Shown here piece after piece: positions 1 to 7,217 of a DNA stretch of 16,963 bases (position 1 is its first letter; each line of letters begins with the position of its first letter). The position numbers and the translations under genes are program-made. The stretch comes from an uncultured Collinsella sp. (lineage in GTDB: Bacteria > Actinomycetota > Coriobacteriia > Coriobacteriales > Coriobacteriaceae). The stretch spans positions 1 to 16,963 of the forward strand of contig URAD01000027.1 of NCBI GenBank assembly GCA_900545745.1, read 5' to 3'. Under the pieces are notes generated by a model, which made no database searches, was not told the DNA's origin, and worked only from the letters and a program-made list of their open reading frames with translations.

Positions 1-21
1 AGCCTGGCAGGAACGTAGCGC

Positions 22-50
22 ATTATAGCTAAGTTCAAGCTAAAGTTTAA
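22..50 (-). promoter_or_regulatory. Probable leftward promoter
   Basis: Read on the minus strand there is a perfect TATAAT -10 box (plus positions 22-27) with TTAAAC (45-50) 17 bp upstream as a weak -35. It would start transcription near position 15 and run off the left edge, so the gene it serves is not visible. The consensus -10 and ideal spacing support it; the -35 matches only about half of TTGACA. Confidence 0.4.
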
Positions 51-123
51 GGTTAGGGGCGTCATTCGCATCGCGAGTACAGATTTCGCAGGTCGGGGCG
101 GATCATTCGTGCCCCCATGAAGC

Positions 124-170
124 CCGGAGCTCCCCCACGGGGAGCTCCGGGGCACCCGTCTCAGGGTGCC
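124..170. repeat. Two tandem GC-rich hairpins
   Basis: The first hairpin is a perfect 12-bp stem (124-135 with 139-150) around a 3-nt loop. The second, directly adjoining, is a perfect 7-bp stem (151-157 with 164-170) around a 6-nt loop. Neither is followed by a T-run on either strand, so an intrinsic terminator is unlikely. They abut the left end of the 33-bp inverted-repeat element. Possible roles are a structured RNA, the end of a decayed mobile element, or a protein-binding site; the sequence does not decide. Confidence 0.6.
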
Positions 171-171
171 G

Positions 172-388
172 TGTGCAAAAAACGGCAAATATGAGTACTG
201 TTACCAATTTAGTAGCAGAGTATTACCGCCTCACGAGCCCTTTTTGAGTTCCGCACAGCCTGCTTGGCGCCAAGATATTCCACATTCGTTTATTATCTCT
301 TCGCTGAATCCAGATTATCGGCCCAAGTTTCTTTGTTTTTGCTGTCACTAATCTAGTAACAGTACTCATATTTGCCGTTTTTTGCACA
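172..388. repeat. 217-bp element with perfect 33-bp inverted ends
   Basis: Positions 172-204 are the exact reverse complement of 356-388, and pairing continues imperfectly inward for about 14 nt more on each side. The 151-bp interior is AT-richer than the flanking genes and contains a perfect 12-bp palindrome, CTTGGCGCCAAG (263-274). Each arm carries an A6/T6 tract near its outer end and a ScaI-type AGTACT palindrome. I see no transposase, no recombinase gene nearby and no target-site duplication at the ends. It could be a MITE-like non-autonomous element or an invertible DNA segment; as RNA it would form a long stem. The rest of 1-423 (51-123 and 389-423) shows nothing I can identify. Confidence 0.75.
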
Positions 389-423
389 GAGCATATAAAC
401 AGACCCCCTATAAAGCCATAGTT

Positions 424-1533
424 TTACGCTGGTTTGAGCCCAAAGCACGCTCGGAGCGTATTCAGCAGAGCATCTTGCCTCTTTCGACGAGCCTCTACGC
501 GATTCTGATATCGCTTACCCATACGCTGGTGGATGCGCCATGCGAGTGCTTCCATCGCTTCCATGTCACAGAGCATTTCGTTGTTGACCGTCGCGACCTC
601 GATTCCCATAGTAATCAAGCCCGTGTTGCGTTTTTCATCATGGATACGTCCCCTCCGGGAGGAATGGCCCAGCTCACCGTTGTATTCCAGGTCAAACTGG
701 GCTGCTTCCTGATACGCATCGCAAACTGCGTGCGACATCCCCGAGATTGTCTGCGCGCGGTCATCGAACTCAATCTTGTAGTCGGTCTTAAAGGGACCGC
801 AGGCAAATCCGCCATAGGAAAACGGAAGCGAAAACAGAGCGAGCATGATGCACTCCATGGGCGAGCGCAGGTTTTCTGACAAGTAGGGACACAGACGCTG
901 CAGTTGTTTGGCCGCATTCCCCTTGCATACCGCGAGGTAATCTGCCAGACGATCGGGCGTCAGCACCGGCTCAACCTCAAAGTAGCCCACGTCTGCTGGC
1001 TGGTCCTTGTCCTTTGCAAGCTTATTCGTAACGGGCGAGGTGTAGGGAGGTAGATACTGCCCGCGGTCACTCAGCGAAATCTTAGAGCACAGCTCCTGGG
1101 CCAGGGCAAATGCCTGGATACAGCCGACCTCGCGGGCGACGGCAACACAAAGGGCCTCGGGAGATAGACTGTACACCCCTGGTTCCACCTCTAGAATCGA
1201 GCCGGCGGGCAACCCAGAGCATACGGACCAGCCCACGCCAGGCATGCGGCGGCGCTGCGCCGCAGATCCCACCAGCAAGCAAAGATCTTCTTGCACCTCG
1301 CCGCTTGCGGCCCCAATCCGCACCAAGTCGGGAAGATAGATGTCCTCGATCGAGGGCGACGACGCGCGCAGCACACGGCACTCTTCATCGGGACTGAGGT
1401 CCCTCCAGCTGATGTAACCCATTTGTCGGCGCTCGGCGCGCATCATGCGTAGCGCCGAGGCGCCTGTTAGGATTACGGAAGCCGCTAGCTGTTCGCCTGT
1501 CGGCTCGTTGCACCGCTCAATCTTTACTGCCAC
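424..1533 (-). CDS. Uncharacterised PD-(D/E)XK-like protein
   Basis: A 369-residue protein of unknown function. The C-terminal third resembles the DUF559/Vsr-type nuclease fold: SPMEC with E227, D272, then DLEYNGELGH (E283, H290) followed by HDEKRN and a GIEVATV strand, comparable to the E...D...ExDG..H...D..R...L..G..V pattern of that superfamily. The N-terminal part (LTGASALRMM, then a strand-rich stretch ending YSLSPEALCV) resembles the middle domain of actinobacterial proteins labelled AbiEi-like. The open frame extends upstream to 1887, but that part lies over comF in another frame. I chose the GTG at 1533 because AGGGG lies about 10 nt upstream and it starts 10 nt after the comF stop. 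It is the last gene of the tmk-holB-ricT-comF run. Nuclease activity is inferred from motifs only. Confidence 0.7.
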   Translation of the reverse strand: MAVKIERCNEPTGEQLAASVILTGASALRMMRAERRQMGYISWRDLSPDEECRVLRASSPSIEDIYLPDLVRIGAASGEVQEDLCLLVGSAAQRRRMPGVGWSVCSGLPAGSILEVEPGVYSLSPEALCVAVAREVGCIQAFALAQELCSKISLSDRGQYLPPYTSPVTNKLAKDKDQPADVGYFEVEPVLTPDRLADYLAVCKGNAAKQLQRLCPYLSENLRSPMECIMLALFSLPFSYGGFACGPFKTDYKIEFDDRAQTISGMSHAVCDAYQEAAQFDLEYNGELGHSSRRGRIHDEKRNTGLITMGIEVATVNNEMLCDMEAMEALAWRIHQRMGKRYQNRVEARRKRQDALLNTLRACFGLKPA

Positions 1534-1543
1534 AAAACCACCC

Positions 1544-2350
1544 CTACCAAACGCGTGCGATAGCAAGGCCATCGACTGCCGCAGCGCCGGCGCGCTTGAG
1601 TTCCGCCGAAGCCGCGGCCATCGTCGCGCCCGTGGTGATAACGTCATCGATAAGCAGCAAGCGGCGGCCGTGCACGTCCTCAACCGTCTCGTACATGCCT
1701 TGGGCACGCTCGCGGCGCTCCTCACGACCGAGTTCGCGCTGGTCGCCATGCCCGTACTTGACGAGAGCATCGAGCAGGGGAACACCCGACAGCTCGCAAA
1801 ATGGGCGCGCGATAGCCTCCATATGATCAAAACCACGCCGCCGAAACGCTGCCGCCGTCGCAGGCACAAACACCACAGCATCCGCACCGGACAGCACGCC
1901 TCCTAAGCGTTCGGGCGCTACGACCTGGGCATGCAGGGCGGTGTCGTAGAGCAGCTCCGCCAGATACGGAGCCAGACGTCGCTCGCCCGCATCCTTGTAC
2001 GCTTTAATGATGCGCGGCAGCGGATGCGCATAGACGGCGCACGCCAGGCAGCGGTCGAGCGCCTCCGCCATTGCCGAGAACGTGCCCTCGACCGAACACT
2101 CAGTGCACAGCAAATCCCCAAACGGGGCGCCGCATCGGGTGCAGCTATGACGTGGGTCGATGAGCGTGAGCGCGGCCAGGCAGTCTTGGCAAATAAGCGC
2201 ACCGGCGCGCTCGCAGCCGGCACATCGTGTTGGCGACAATGCCTCGAGTGCCTCGCGTGCCACCCACTCGGCAAACGGTAGCAATTCGTCCGCAAACGGT
2301 AGGGCACCGGCACCCTGCAGACAGCTCAATATGTTCAGATGGCTCTTCAA
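1544..2350 (-). CDS. comF: ComF family phosphoribosyltransferase-like protein
   Basis: 268 residues, close to the usual ComF length. An N-terminal zinc-ribbon region has four CxxC pairs (C43/C46, C54/C57, C70/C73, C82/C85). It is followed by a type I phosphoribosyltransferase domain with the PRPP-binding loop LLLIDDVITTGAT (231-243) and the family motif RRGFDH (171-176). ComF proteins act in DNA uptake during transformation in several bacteria, probably in the cytoplasm on incoming single strands; the role here is inferred. The start is a TTG, supported by AGGGAGGG 7 nt upstream; the only good alternative, the GTG at residue 30, has no ribosome binding site. The binding site lies in the 3' arm of a 12-bp hairpin. 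The upstream gene is ricT. Confidence 0.9.
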   Translation of the reverse strand: MKSHLNILSCLQGAGALPFADELLPFAEWVAREALEALSPTRCAGCERAGALICQDCLAALTLIDPRHSCTRCGAPFGDLLCTECSVEGTFSAMAEALDRCLACAVYAHPLPRIIKAYKDAGERRLAPYLAELLYDTALHAQVVAPERLGGVLSGADAVVFVPATAAAFRRRGFDHMEAIARPFCELSGVPLLDALVKYGHGDQRELGREERRERAQGMYETVEDVHGRRLLLIDDVITTGATMAAASAELKRAGAAAVDGLAIARVW

Positions 2351-2353
2351 GAC

Positions 2354-2389
2354 ACAACCCTCCCTACGTTCGGTCGCAGGGAGGGTTGT
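2354..2389 (-). promoter_or_regulatory. Hairpin over the comF ribosome binding site
   Basis: A perfect 12-bp stem (2354-2365 with 2378-2389) with a 12-nt loop lies between the ricT stop and the comF start. On the minus-strand transcript its 3' arm contains the AGGGAGGG that serves as the comF Shine-Dalgarno. It has no T-run, so it is a poor intrinsic terminator. It could lower comF translation, block 3' exonucleases after ricT, or both. Confidence 0.55.
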
Positions 2390-2452
2390 TGATTCGGCGC
2401 TATGATACCCCGATGTGCTCGGGGCAAGACGGGCTAAATCCGCTCGCGGGCG

Positions 2453-4141
2453 TTATTCGCCGGCGGGCGGTTGTGGTGCAGACGAAGACGGGGTCGAGCC
2501 CTCGCCACCATTCTGGCGCGGCTTGCGGGAACGGCGACGGCGACGGCGCTTTTGACCCTGGTCGGCCGAGCCCTCGCCACCGCGATCCTCGCGCGGCTCG
2601 CGCTCGTCGCGAGCGGCGCCACGCGAAGCCTTGGCAGCCGCTCCCCCGCCATCTCCGGGACGACGGCGCGTGACCTTGACTTCGCCATCCGAAACCTGAT
2701 CGGCCACGGAAGGAACCGAGGGCTTCTGCTGCGTGCCCGAGGAATGGCGACGGCGCGGACGTGGCGCGCGCTCCTCCTCGCCACGCGGCTTGCCAGCCTT
2801 GTCGGCAGGCGCATCGGAGGCCGAGACGCCCTTGGGAGCGGCACCGGCCTCGCGAGCAGCTGCGGCGCGGAAGACGTCCTCGCGCTCCTCGCTCGACAGG
2901 TGACGGCGACGACGGCGCGTGGGATTCATGCCACCGCCGCGATTTTGCTGCTGGGGCTGCTGAGCCTCGCGCTCGCGGGAAGCGTTCTTGCCCGCGGTCT
3001 CGCCATTGTCGACGGACGCCGCGCGCTTGCGGCGGCGACGGCCATCGGCCGCCCCCTCGGCCTCGGGTGCCTCGGCCTTGCCACGACCCTTGCCGCGACC
3101 GCGGCTCTCGCTCTGAGCAGCGCGGGCATCGGATTCGACATCGCGACGACGGCGCTTGGGCATCGACGTGCCGGCCAGACGGTCGGCACTCGACAGCCCA
3201 TCGCCCACGTCGACGCCATTCTCGCGATCGAGCTCCATGAGCGCCAGGCGCATCTCGGGCGACTCGATGCGCTCGAGCACATCACGCGTCACGCAGTCGG
3301 GGCGACAGTTGCAGCCCTGCTCGGCGGCCTTCTTTTTGCAGCCCTCCGAGCACGTCATATCGGCCAGGTTGACCTTAAAGACTTTGCCGTTCTCCAGGCG
3401 CAGCACCAGCTGCTCACGCGGCGTGTCATATTCCTGGATACGCGCCTTGCCAAGCGGCGTATCGATGAGCGTCTTCTTTTTGGGCGCACGGCTCTTAAAG
3501 TCCTTGTACGCCTCGAACTCATAACGCAGGCAGCACATCAGGCGGCCGCAAACGCCGCTAATCTTGGACGAGTTGAGCGGTAGGTCCTGCTCTTTTGCCA
3601 TGCGGATCGAAACCGGCTCAAACTGTCCGCCAAAGCGCGTGCAGCAGAGCTCCTGGCCGCACTGGGCATAGCCGCCCACCAGGCGGGTCTCATCGCGCAC
3701 GCCAATCTGGCGCATGTCGACGCGAATGTGCAGCGTCGAGGACAGGTCCTTGACGAGCTGGCGAAAATCGACGCGCTCCTCGGCCGCAAAGTAGAACACG
3801 GCCTTCTCGCCGCCAAACAGGTACTCGACGCCCACCGGCTTCATCTCGAGGTCGAGCTCCTTGACCAGGCGACGGAAATCGACCATGGCCTCGTCGCCCT
3901 GGATGGCCAGGTCGTCGGCAAGCTGCAGGTCGATGTCACTCGCCACGCGCAGCACGGGCTTGAGCGGCTGGCCGATCTCGTCCTGCGGCACCTCAAAGGG
4001 ATCGGCCGTGACCAGGCCGATCTCGGTTCCGCGCTCGGTGGAGCAAATAGCGTAATCGGCCTCGAGAATATCCAGATCCTGCGGGTCGAACCACAGGTCG
4101 CGCGAGGCGTAGGTAAACTTAACGGGTACGACTAACGGCAT
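2453..4141 (-). CDS. ricT: PSP1-domain protein, RicT/YaaT family
   Basis: 562 residues, about twice the roughly 275 of Bacillus RicT. Residues 1-290 are the PSP1/RicT core, with cysteine clusters CGQELCC (C161, C166, C167) and CGRLMCC (C198, C203, C204). In Bacillus, RicT with RicA and RicF forms an Fe-S complex that controls RNase Y-dependent mRNA maturation; this is family knowledge. A further cysteine group, C264, C268, C277, C279 and C283, may bind metal. From about 320 on the protein is low complexity, with clusters of 3-6 arginines (near 329, 368, 409, 462, 492, 532) separated by Glu-, Ala- and Gly-rich linkers; it looks disordered and RNA-binding. The ATG overlaps the holB end by 10 nt, implying coupled translation. 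The tmk-holB-ricT order matches Firmicutes. Confidence 0.9.
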   Translation of the reverse strand: MPLVVPVKFTYASRDLWFDPQDLDILEADYAICSTERGTEIGLVTADPFEVPQDEIGQPLKPVLRVASDIDLQLADDLAIQGDEAMVDFRRLVKELDLEMKPVGVEYLFGGEKAVFYFAAEERVDFRQLVKDLSSTLHIRVDMRQIGVRDETRLVGGYAQCGQELCCTRFGGQFEPVSIRMAKEQDLPLNSSKISGVCGRLMCCLRYEFEAYKDFKSRAPKKKTLIDTPLGKARIQEYDTPREQLVLRLENGKVFKVNLADMTCSEGCKKKAAEQGCNCRPDCVTRDVLERIESPEMRLALMELDRENGVDVGDGLSSADRLAGTSMPKRRRRDVESDARAAQSESRGRGKGRGKAEAPEAEGAADGRRRRKRAASVDNGETAGKNASREREAQQPQQQNRGGGMNPTRRRRRHLSSEEREDVFRAAAAREAGAAPKGVSASDAPADKAGKPRGEEERAPRPRRRHSSGTQQKPSVPSVADQVSDGEVKVTRRRPGDGGGAAAKASRGAARDEREPREDRGGEGSADQGQKRRRRRRSRKPRQNGGEGSTPSSSAPQPPAGE

Positions 4142-5259
4142 TTCAGTGCCTTCCTGATATCGAACAGCATGACCTCGATGGCCAGCTGGGGAGTAACGTT
4201 TCTGGCGATGTTGCGCTCAGCGGTCGCGACCGCCTCGAGCGCCTGGGTGGCACCCGCAACATTGGTCGCGGCGGCAAGCCGACCGATCGTGTCGCGCACG
4301 TCTTCGTTCACTACGTCGGCCGCCTCGTCCTGAAGCGTCAGCAGCACGTCGCGCATGAGCGTCCGCGCGCTCGCCAGCGCTTCCATGATACCCGAACGCT
4401 CGCGCGCGTTGAGTTCGCGCTTGTTGCGGTCCTCAAGCTGCTTCAATGCTCCACGCGACAGGTAATCGGCGTTTTGCTCGAGCACCTTTTCCTGCGTGGA
4501 CTTGACCTCGGCGAGCGGCGCCTTAACGGCGACGATGAGTGACTTGGCGCGGCTGAGCACGTCGGCCTCGTCGGCGGCGATAAGCGAATCGATGGCGCGA
4601 ACCATCTGACGGCGGGCGTCCTGGCGCTCGGCGCTCTTGAGGAACTCGATGCCACGCGTGGGGCTTCCCGCTACGGCGACGGCCATGCGGCAACGCGCAG
4701 GGTCCTGACCGGTGGCGCGGCTCACGGCCTGCGCGGCGACGACGGGCGATACCAGCCGAAACGGCACGCACTGGCAGCGGCTCACGATGGTGGGCAACAT
4801 CACGTCTGCCGAGGTGCCCAGCAGGATGAACATAACGCCCTCGGGCGGCTCCTCGAGTGTTTTGAGCAGTGCGTTGGCGGTGTTGGCGCGCAGTTGCTCG
4901 GCACGGTCGATGATGTAGACCTTGGCCTTGGCACGGATGGGCGCCAGCGGAACGTCGTCGAGCAGCTCGCGGGTCTGGGCGATGAGGTAGCCCGTGGCGC
5001 TCTCGGGCGTGTAATAGTGCACGTCGGGGTGCGTATAGCGAGCAACGCGCACACAACTGTCGCATGAGCCGCAGCCATCCTGCTCGCACAGGAAGGCTTG
5101 GGCGAGCGCCCACGCGGCGTCGAGCTTGCCCGCGCCGGGCGCGCCCAAAAACAGGTAGGCGTGCGATGCGCGACCGCTGGCGACGGCATTGGTCAAAAAG
5201 TTGCGCACGCGCTCTTGGGTGTCGAGCTTGGCCAGCAGACTTGCCTGAGCGGGGGCCAT
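4132..5259 (-). CDS. holB: DNA polymerase III subunit delta'
   Basis: 375 residues, a clamp-loader AAA+ subunit that helps place the sliding clamp on DNA. Visible features are the P-loop GAPGAGK (39-45), a four-cysteine zinc module (C58, C63, C66, C69), the Walker B region VYIIDRAEQL (114-123), ALLKTLEEPP (130-139) and the SRC sensor (160-162). The three-domain length fits delta'; DnaX/tau would be longer and would have a DExx-type Walker B. The ATG at 5259 is chosen because AGGAGG lies 9 nt upstream and tmk stops 1 nt before it. A TTG at 5280 would overlap tmk and sits upstream of that ribosome binding site. The stop overlaps ricT. Confidence 0.93.
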   Translation of the reverse strand: MAPAQASLLAKLDTQERVRNFLTNAVASGRASHAYLFLGAPGAGKLDAAWALAQAFLCEQDGCGSCDSCVRVARYTHPDVHYYTPESATGYLIAQTRELLDDVPLAPIRAKAKVYIIDRAEQLRANTANALLKTLEEPPEGVMFILLGTSADVMLPTIVSRCQCVPFRLVSPVVAAQAVSRATGQDPARCRMAVAVAGSPTRGIEFLKSAERQDARRQMVRAIDSLIAADEADVLSRAKSLIVAVKAPLAEVKSTQEKVLEQNADYLSRGALKQLEDRNKRELNARERSGIMEALASARTLMRDVLLTLQDEAADVVNEDVRDTIGRLAAATNVAGATQALEAVATAERNIARNVTPQLAIEVMLFDIRKALKCR

Positions 5260-5260
5260 G

Positions 5261-5944
5261 CTACTCGGCCTCCTGGGCAAGCGCAGCGGTGACGGCGTCC
5301 TGGGAAATGTCGAGGCCGTAGGCGCGAACCCGCTCGACCGTCTGCGCGAAGACTTCCTCGATGGACGCGGTCGCGTCGATGAGCTTTACGCGGTTTGGTT
5401 CCTCGGCGGCAATGGCGCAAAATCCCTGGTAGACGCGCTCTTGGAAGGCCATGCCCTTGGCCTCCATGCGGTCTGCCGCACCACGGGCGGCCATGCGCAG
5501 CGCCGCCTGCTCGGGCGTGATGTGATAGACGAGCGTGAGCGCCGGGTGCGTTCCCGCGACGGCCAGGTTGTTGGCATCGCGCACCATCTGGCGATCGAGG
5601 CCGTCGGCAAACGCCTGGTAGCAGGTCGTGGAATCGTAGAAGCGATCGCACAGGACCACCTTGCCGGCTGCGAGCGCGGGGGCGATGACTTCGTGCACCA
5701 GCTGGGCACGCGCAGCCTCGTAGAGCAGCAACTCGCAGGTGTCGCCCATCGCCGTATTGGCGGGGTCGAGCAGCAGAGCACGGATCTTTTCGCTGATGGC
5801 GGTACCGCCCGGCTCGCGCAGGCTCACAACCTGGTAGCCAGCGAGTTCAAGAGCGCGGGCAAGCAGGCGCGCCTGCGTGGACTTGCCGGCGCCATCGACG
5901 CCCTCGAGCGTGATAAAGCTATGTTGAGCGGGCTCAAAAGCCAT
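5261..5944 (-). CDS. tmk: Thymidylate kinase
   Basis: 227 residues. Phosphorylates dTMP to dTDP with ATP in the cytoplasm, for dTTP supply. Motifs in order: P-loop EGVDGAGKST (14-23), REPGGT (43-48), the YEAARAQ helix (75-81), DRFYDST (100-106), and a LID-like RGAADRMEAKG stretch with basic residues. ATG start at 5944 with AAGGGG about 10 nt upstream. It is the first gene of the tmk-holB-ricT-comF operon. A weak promoter candidate lies upstream on the minus strand (TTGGGG at 6021-6026, TATCAT at 5997-6002, 18-bp spacer), overlapping a repeat remnant; I do not list it separately. Confidence 0.96.
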   Translation of the reverse strand: MAFEPAQHSFITLEGVDGAGKSTQARLLARALELAGYQVVSLREPGGTAISEKIRALLLDPANTAMGDTCELLLYEAARAQLVHEVIAPALAAGKVVLCDRFYDSTTCYQAFADGLDRQMVRDANNLAVAGTHPALTLVYHITPEQAALRMAARGAADRMEAKGMAFQERVYQGFCAIAAEEPNRVKLIDATASIEEVFAQTVERVRAYGLDISQDAVTAALAQEAE

Positions 5945-6017
5945 GGGCGCAGCCCCTTCCTACAAGGCGCGTAAATGCAGATATATCAACCAAGCCATGA
6001 TACCCCAGCGTCCGGCG

Positions 6018-6033
6018 CGTCCCCAATGGCTAA
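6018..6033 (+). repeat. Half copy of the constant-loop hairpin repeat
   Basis: CGTCCCCAATGGCTAA here matches 14686-14701 at 15 of 16 positions. In the 14672 copy these bases are the end of the loop and the right stem arm. Here the complementary left arm is missing, so this looks like a decayed copy. Confidence 0.45.
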
Positions 6034-6046
6034 TGGTGCCTTTCCA

Positions 6047-6115
6047 AAGTTGCGGTGAAATAGGGACTGATTGAAGCTCTGAGACCGCCAAACAGTCCCT
6101 ATTTCACCGCAACTT
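6047..6115. repeat. 23-bp perfect inverted repeat with GGGAC core
   Basis: Positions 6047-6069 pair exactly with 6093-6115 around a 23-nt spacer. The loop-proximal end of each arm has TAGGGAC/GTCCCTA, also seen in the hairpins at 7191-7244. It lies in the divergent gap between tmk and the zinc-ribbon gene and ends just upstream of the latter's -10 box. It could be a REP-like element, an operator, or a structure affecting promoter access. Confidence 0.7.
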
Positions 6116-6140
6116 ATGATGGGGAATTTTGTGCGCTGGG

Positions 6141-6146
6141 TATAAT
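6141..6146 (+). promoter_or_regulatory. Probable -10 box for the zinc-ribbon gene
   Basis: Perfect TATAAT, 37 nt before the ATG at 6184, preceded by TGGG (close to an extended -10). No recognisable -35 lies at 16-18 bp; that region is occupied by sequence next to the 23-bp inverted repeat. Confidence 0.45.
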
Positions 6147-6183
6147 CGTCGTATTGCATTGAAATGTGGCGAAAGGAGTGGCA

Positions 6184-7170
6184 ATGTCTCGGTATTGCGC
6201 CTCGTGCGGCAAGCTTCTTGCAGATAATGCCAAGTTCTGCACCTCGTGCGGTGCACCCGTTGAGCAAACAACCGCGAGCGATAGCCAGCCCGCTTTTGAG
6301 CAGACCGGCTCCCTTGATACGCCGCAAGCCAAGGCGGACGACCCCCTCGCCTATCGCCCCGACCCCGCCGCAAGGACCGAGGCCGTCGAGACCACGCAGC
6401 GCATACCCGTCGCGAGCGGCTCGCCCCAACAGCAGCCGGCTCCCGCATACGTGCCCGCTTCGCCACAGACCCCCGCTCCCAAAAAGAGCGGCACCGGGCC
6501 GCTTATCGCCGTTATCGTTGTGCTGGTGGCGATCATCATCGCCCTGGTCATCTTCTTTGCAATCAGACCGTTCGACAACGCCGCCACGCAGACGACTGCC
6601 GAGGTAGCTAAGCTGCACCATGACGTCGACGACGATGACCTAAAGCCTCTCGGCGATCCCAACAGCCTGTACGACGATGATGACGATGACGACGACGAGG
6701 ATGGCGGCGAAGCAACGCTCTCCGAGCAGAATCTCTACCGCCGACTAAGCGAATACTACGACTTGCTCGAAGACCTCGACAACTACGTCCGTGGCTGCGC
6801 GCAGAACTTCAACGGCAGCTATCTGGAAGAGGATCGAACCACCCGTCAAAATCTCGCCGACGTCGCCGAGCGCACGGAGAACACCATCGAGCAGTATTAC
6901 GACATCGTCGAGGACCTAGACGTCCCGACGAGCTCCAAGAACTACAGCTCCTGGAAGGACATCATCGCCCTGTACGACGACCTGGATCACCGCATTGACG
7001 CAATCTGTGATGCCTGGGAGATCAGCCTGAAATACGCCAAGCCTGCGGACCACAAGAATGAGATCGTGGCGCCGCTGTCGCGCGACAACGTGGCGGGCAC
7101 CAATGACAATAAGTACCGCCTAGACTTTGAGGAGCGCTATCCCGGCTCCGCGCCCGTCGAGGTGAAGTAG
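6184..7170 (+). CDS. Membrane-anchored zinc-ribbon protein with Asp-rich region
   Basis: 328 residues, function unknown. An N-terminal zinc ribbon (CASCG 5-9, CTSCG 19-23) is followed by a Pro/Gln-rich linker, one membrane segment (about 106-127) and an outer domain. That domain begins with a run of consecutive aspartates (164-171) within a longer acidic stretch and continues with Tyr/Asp-rich helical sequence. The layout, cytoplasmic zinc ribbon, one helix and extracytoplasmic domain, recalls TcaA/YvbJ-type envelope proteins, but the outer domain is not one I recognise. The ATG at 6184 has AAAGGAG upstream; an in-frame GTG at 6166 precedes that site and is rejected. It is a single-gene unit, divergent from tmk and convergent with topA. 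Confidence 0.8.
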   Translation: MSRYCASCGKLLADNAKFCTSCGAPVEQTTASDSQPAFEQTGSLDTPQAKADDPLAYRPDPAARTEAVETTQRIPVASGSPQQQPAPAYVPASPQTPAPKKSGTGPLIAVIVVLVAIIIALVIFFAIRPFDNAATQTTAEVAKLHHDVDDDDLKPLGDPNSLYDDDDDDDDEDGGEATLSEQNLYRRLSEYYDLLEDLDNYVRGCAQNFNGSYLEEDRTTRQNLADVAERTENTIEQYYDIVEDLDVPTSSKNYSSWKDIIALYDDLDHRIDAICDAWEISLKYAKPADHKNEIVAPLSRDNVAGTNDNKYRLDFEERYPGSAPVEVK

Positions 7171-7190
7171 CGCTTTGTCGTTCCCGAGCC

Positions 7191-7217
7191 GGCAGTTAGG
7201 GACGTTCCTAAACTGCC
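7191..7217 (-). repeat. Constant-loop hairpin repeat, copy A
   Basis: Stem GGCAGTT (7191-7197) pairs with AACTGCC (7211-7217). The 13-nt loop, read on the minus strand, is TAGGAACGTCCCT. It begins 20 nt after the zinc-ribbon stop and is head-to-head with copy B. Confidence 0.65.

Noticed and set aside
1..120. Possible tmRNA or tRNA end at the left edge
   Set aside because: No CCA end, T-loop GGTTCGA motif or cloverleaf could be found on either strand.
166..351. 61-codon plus-strand frame inside the inverted-repeat element
   Set aside because: No ribosome binding site and a GTG start in a hairpin. The frame depends on the repeat arm and encodes nothing recognisable.
1534..1887. Upstream extension of the nuclease-like gene
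   Set aside because: These 118 codons overlap comF in another frame, have biased Arg/Ser/Cys composition, and the GTG at 1533 has a better ribosome binding site.
5260..5280. TTG start for holB at 5280
   Set aside because: It would precede the AGGAGG that serves the ATG at 5259, and would overlap tmk.
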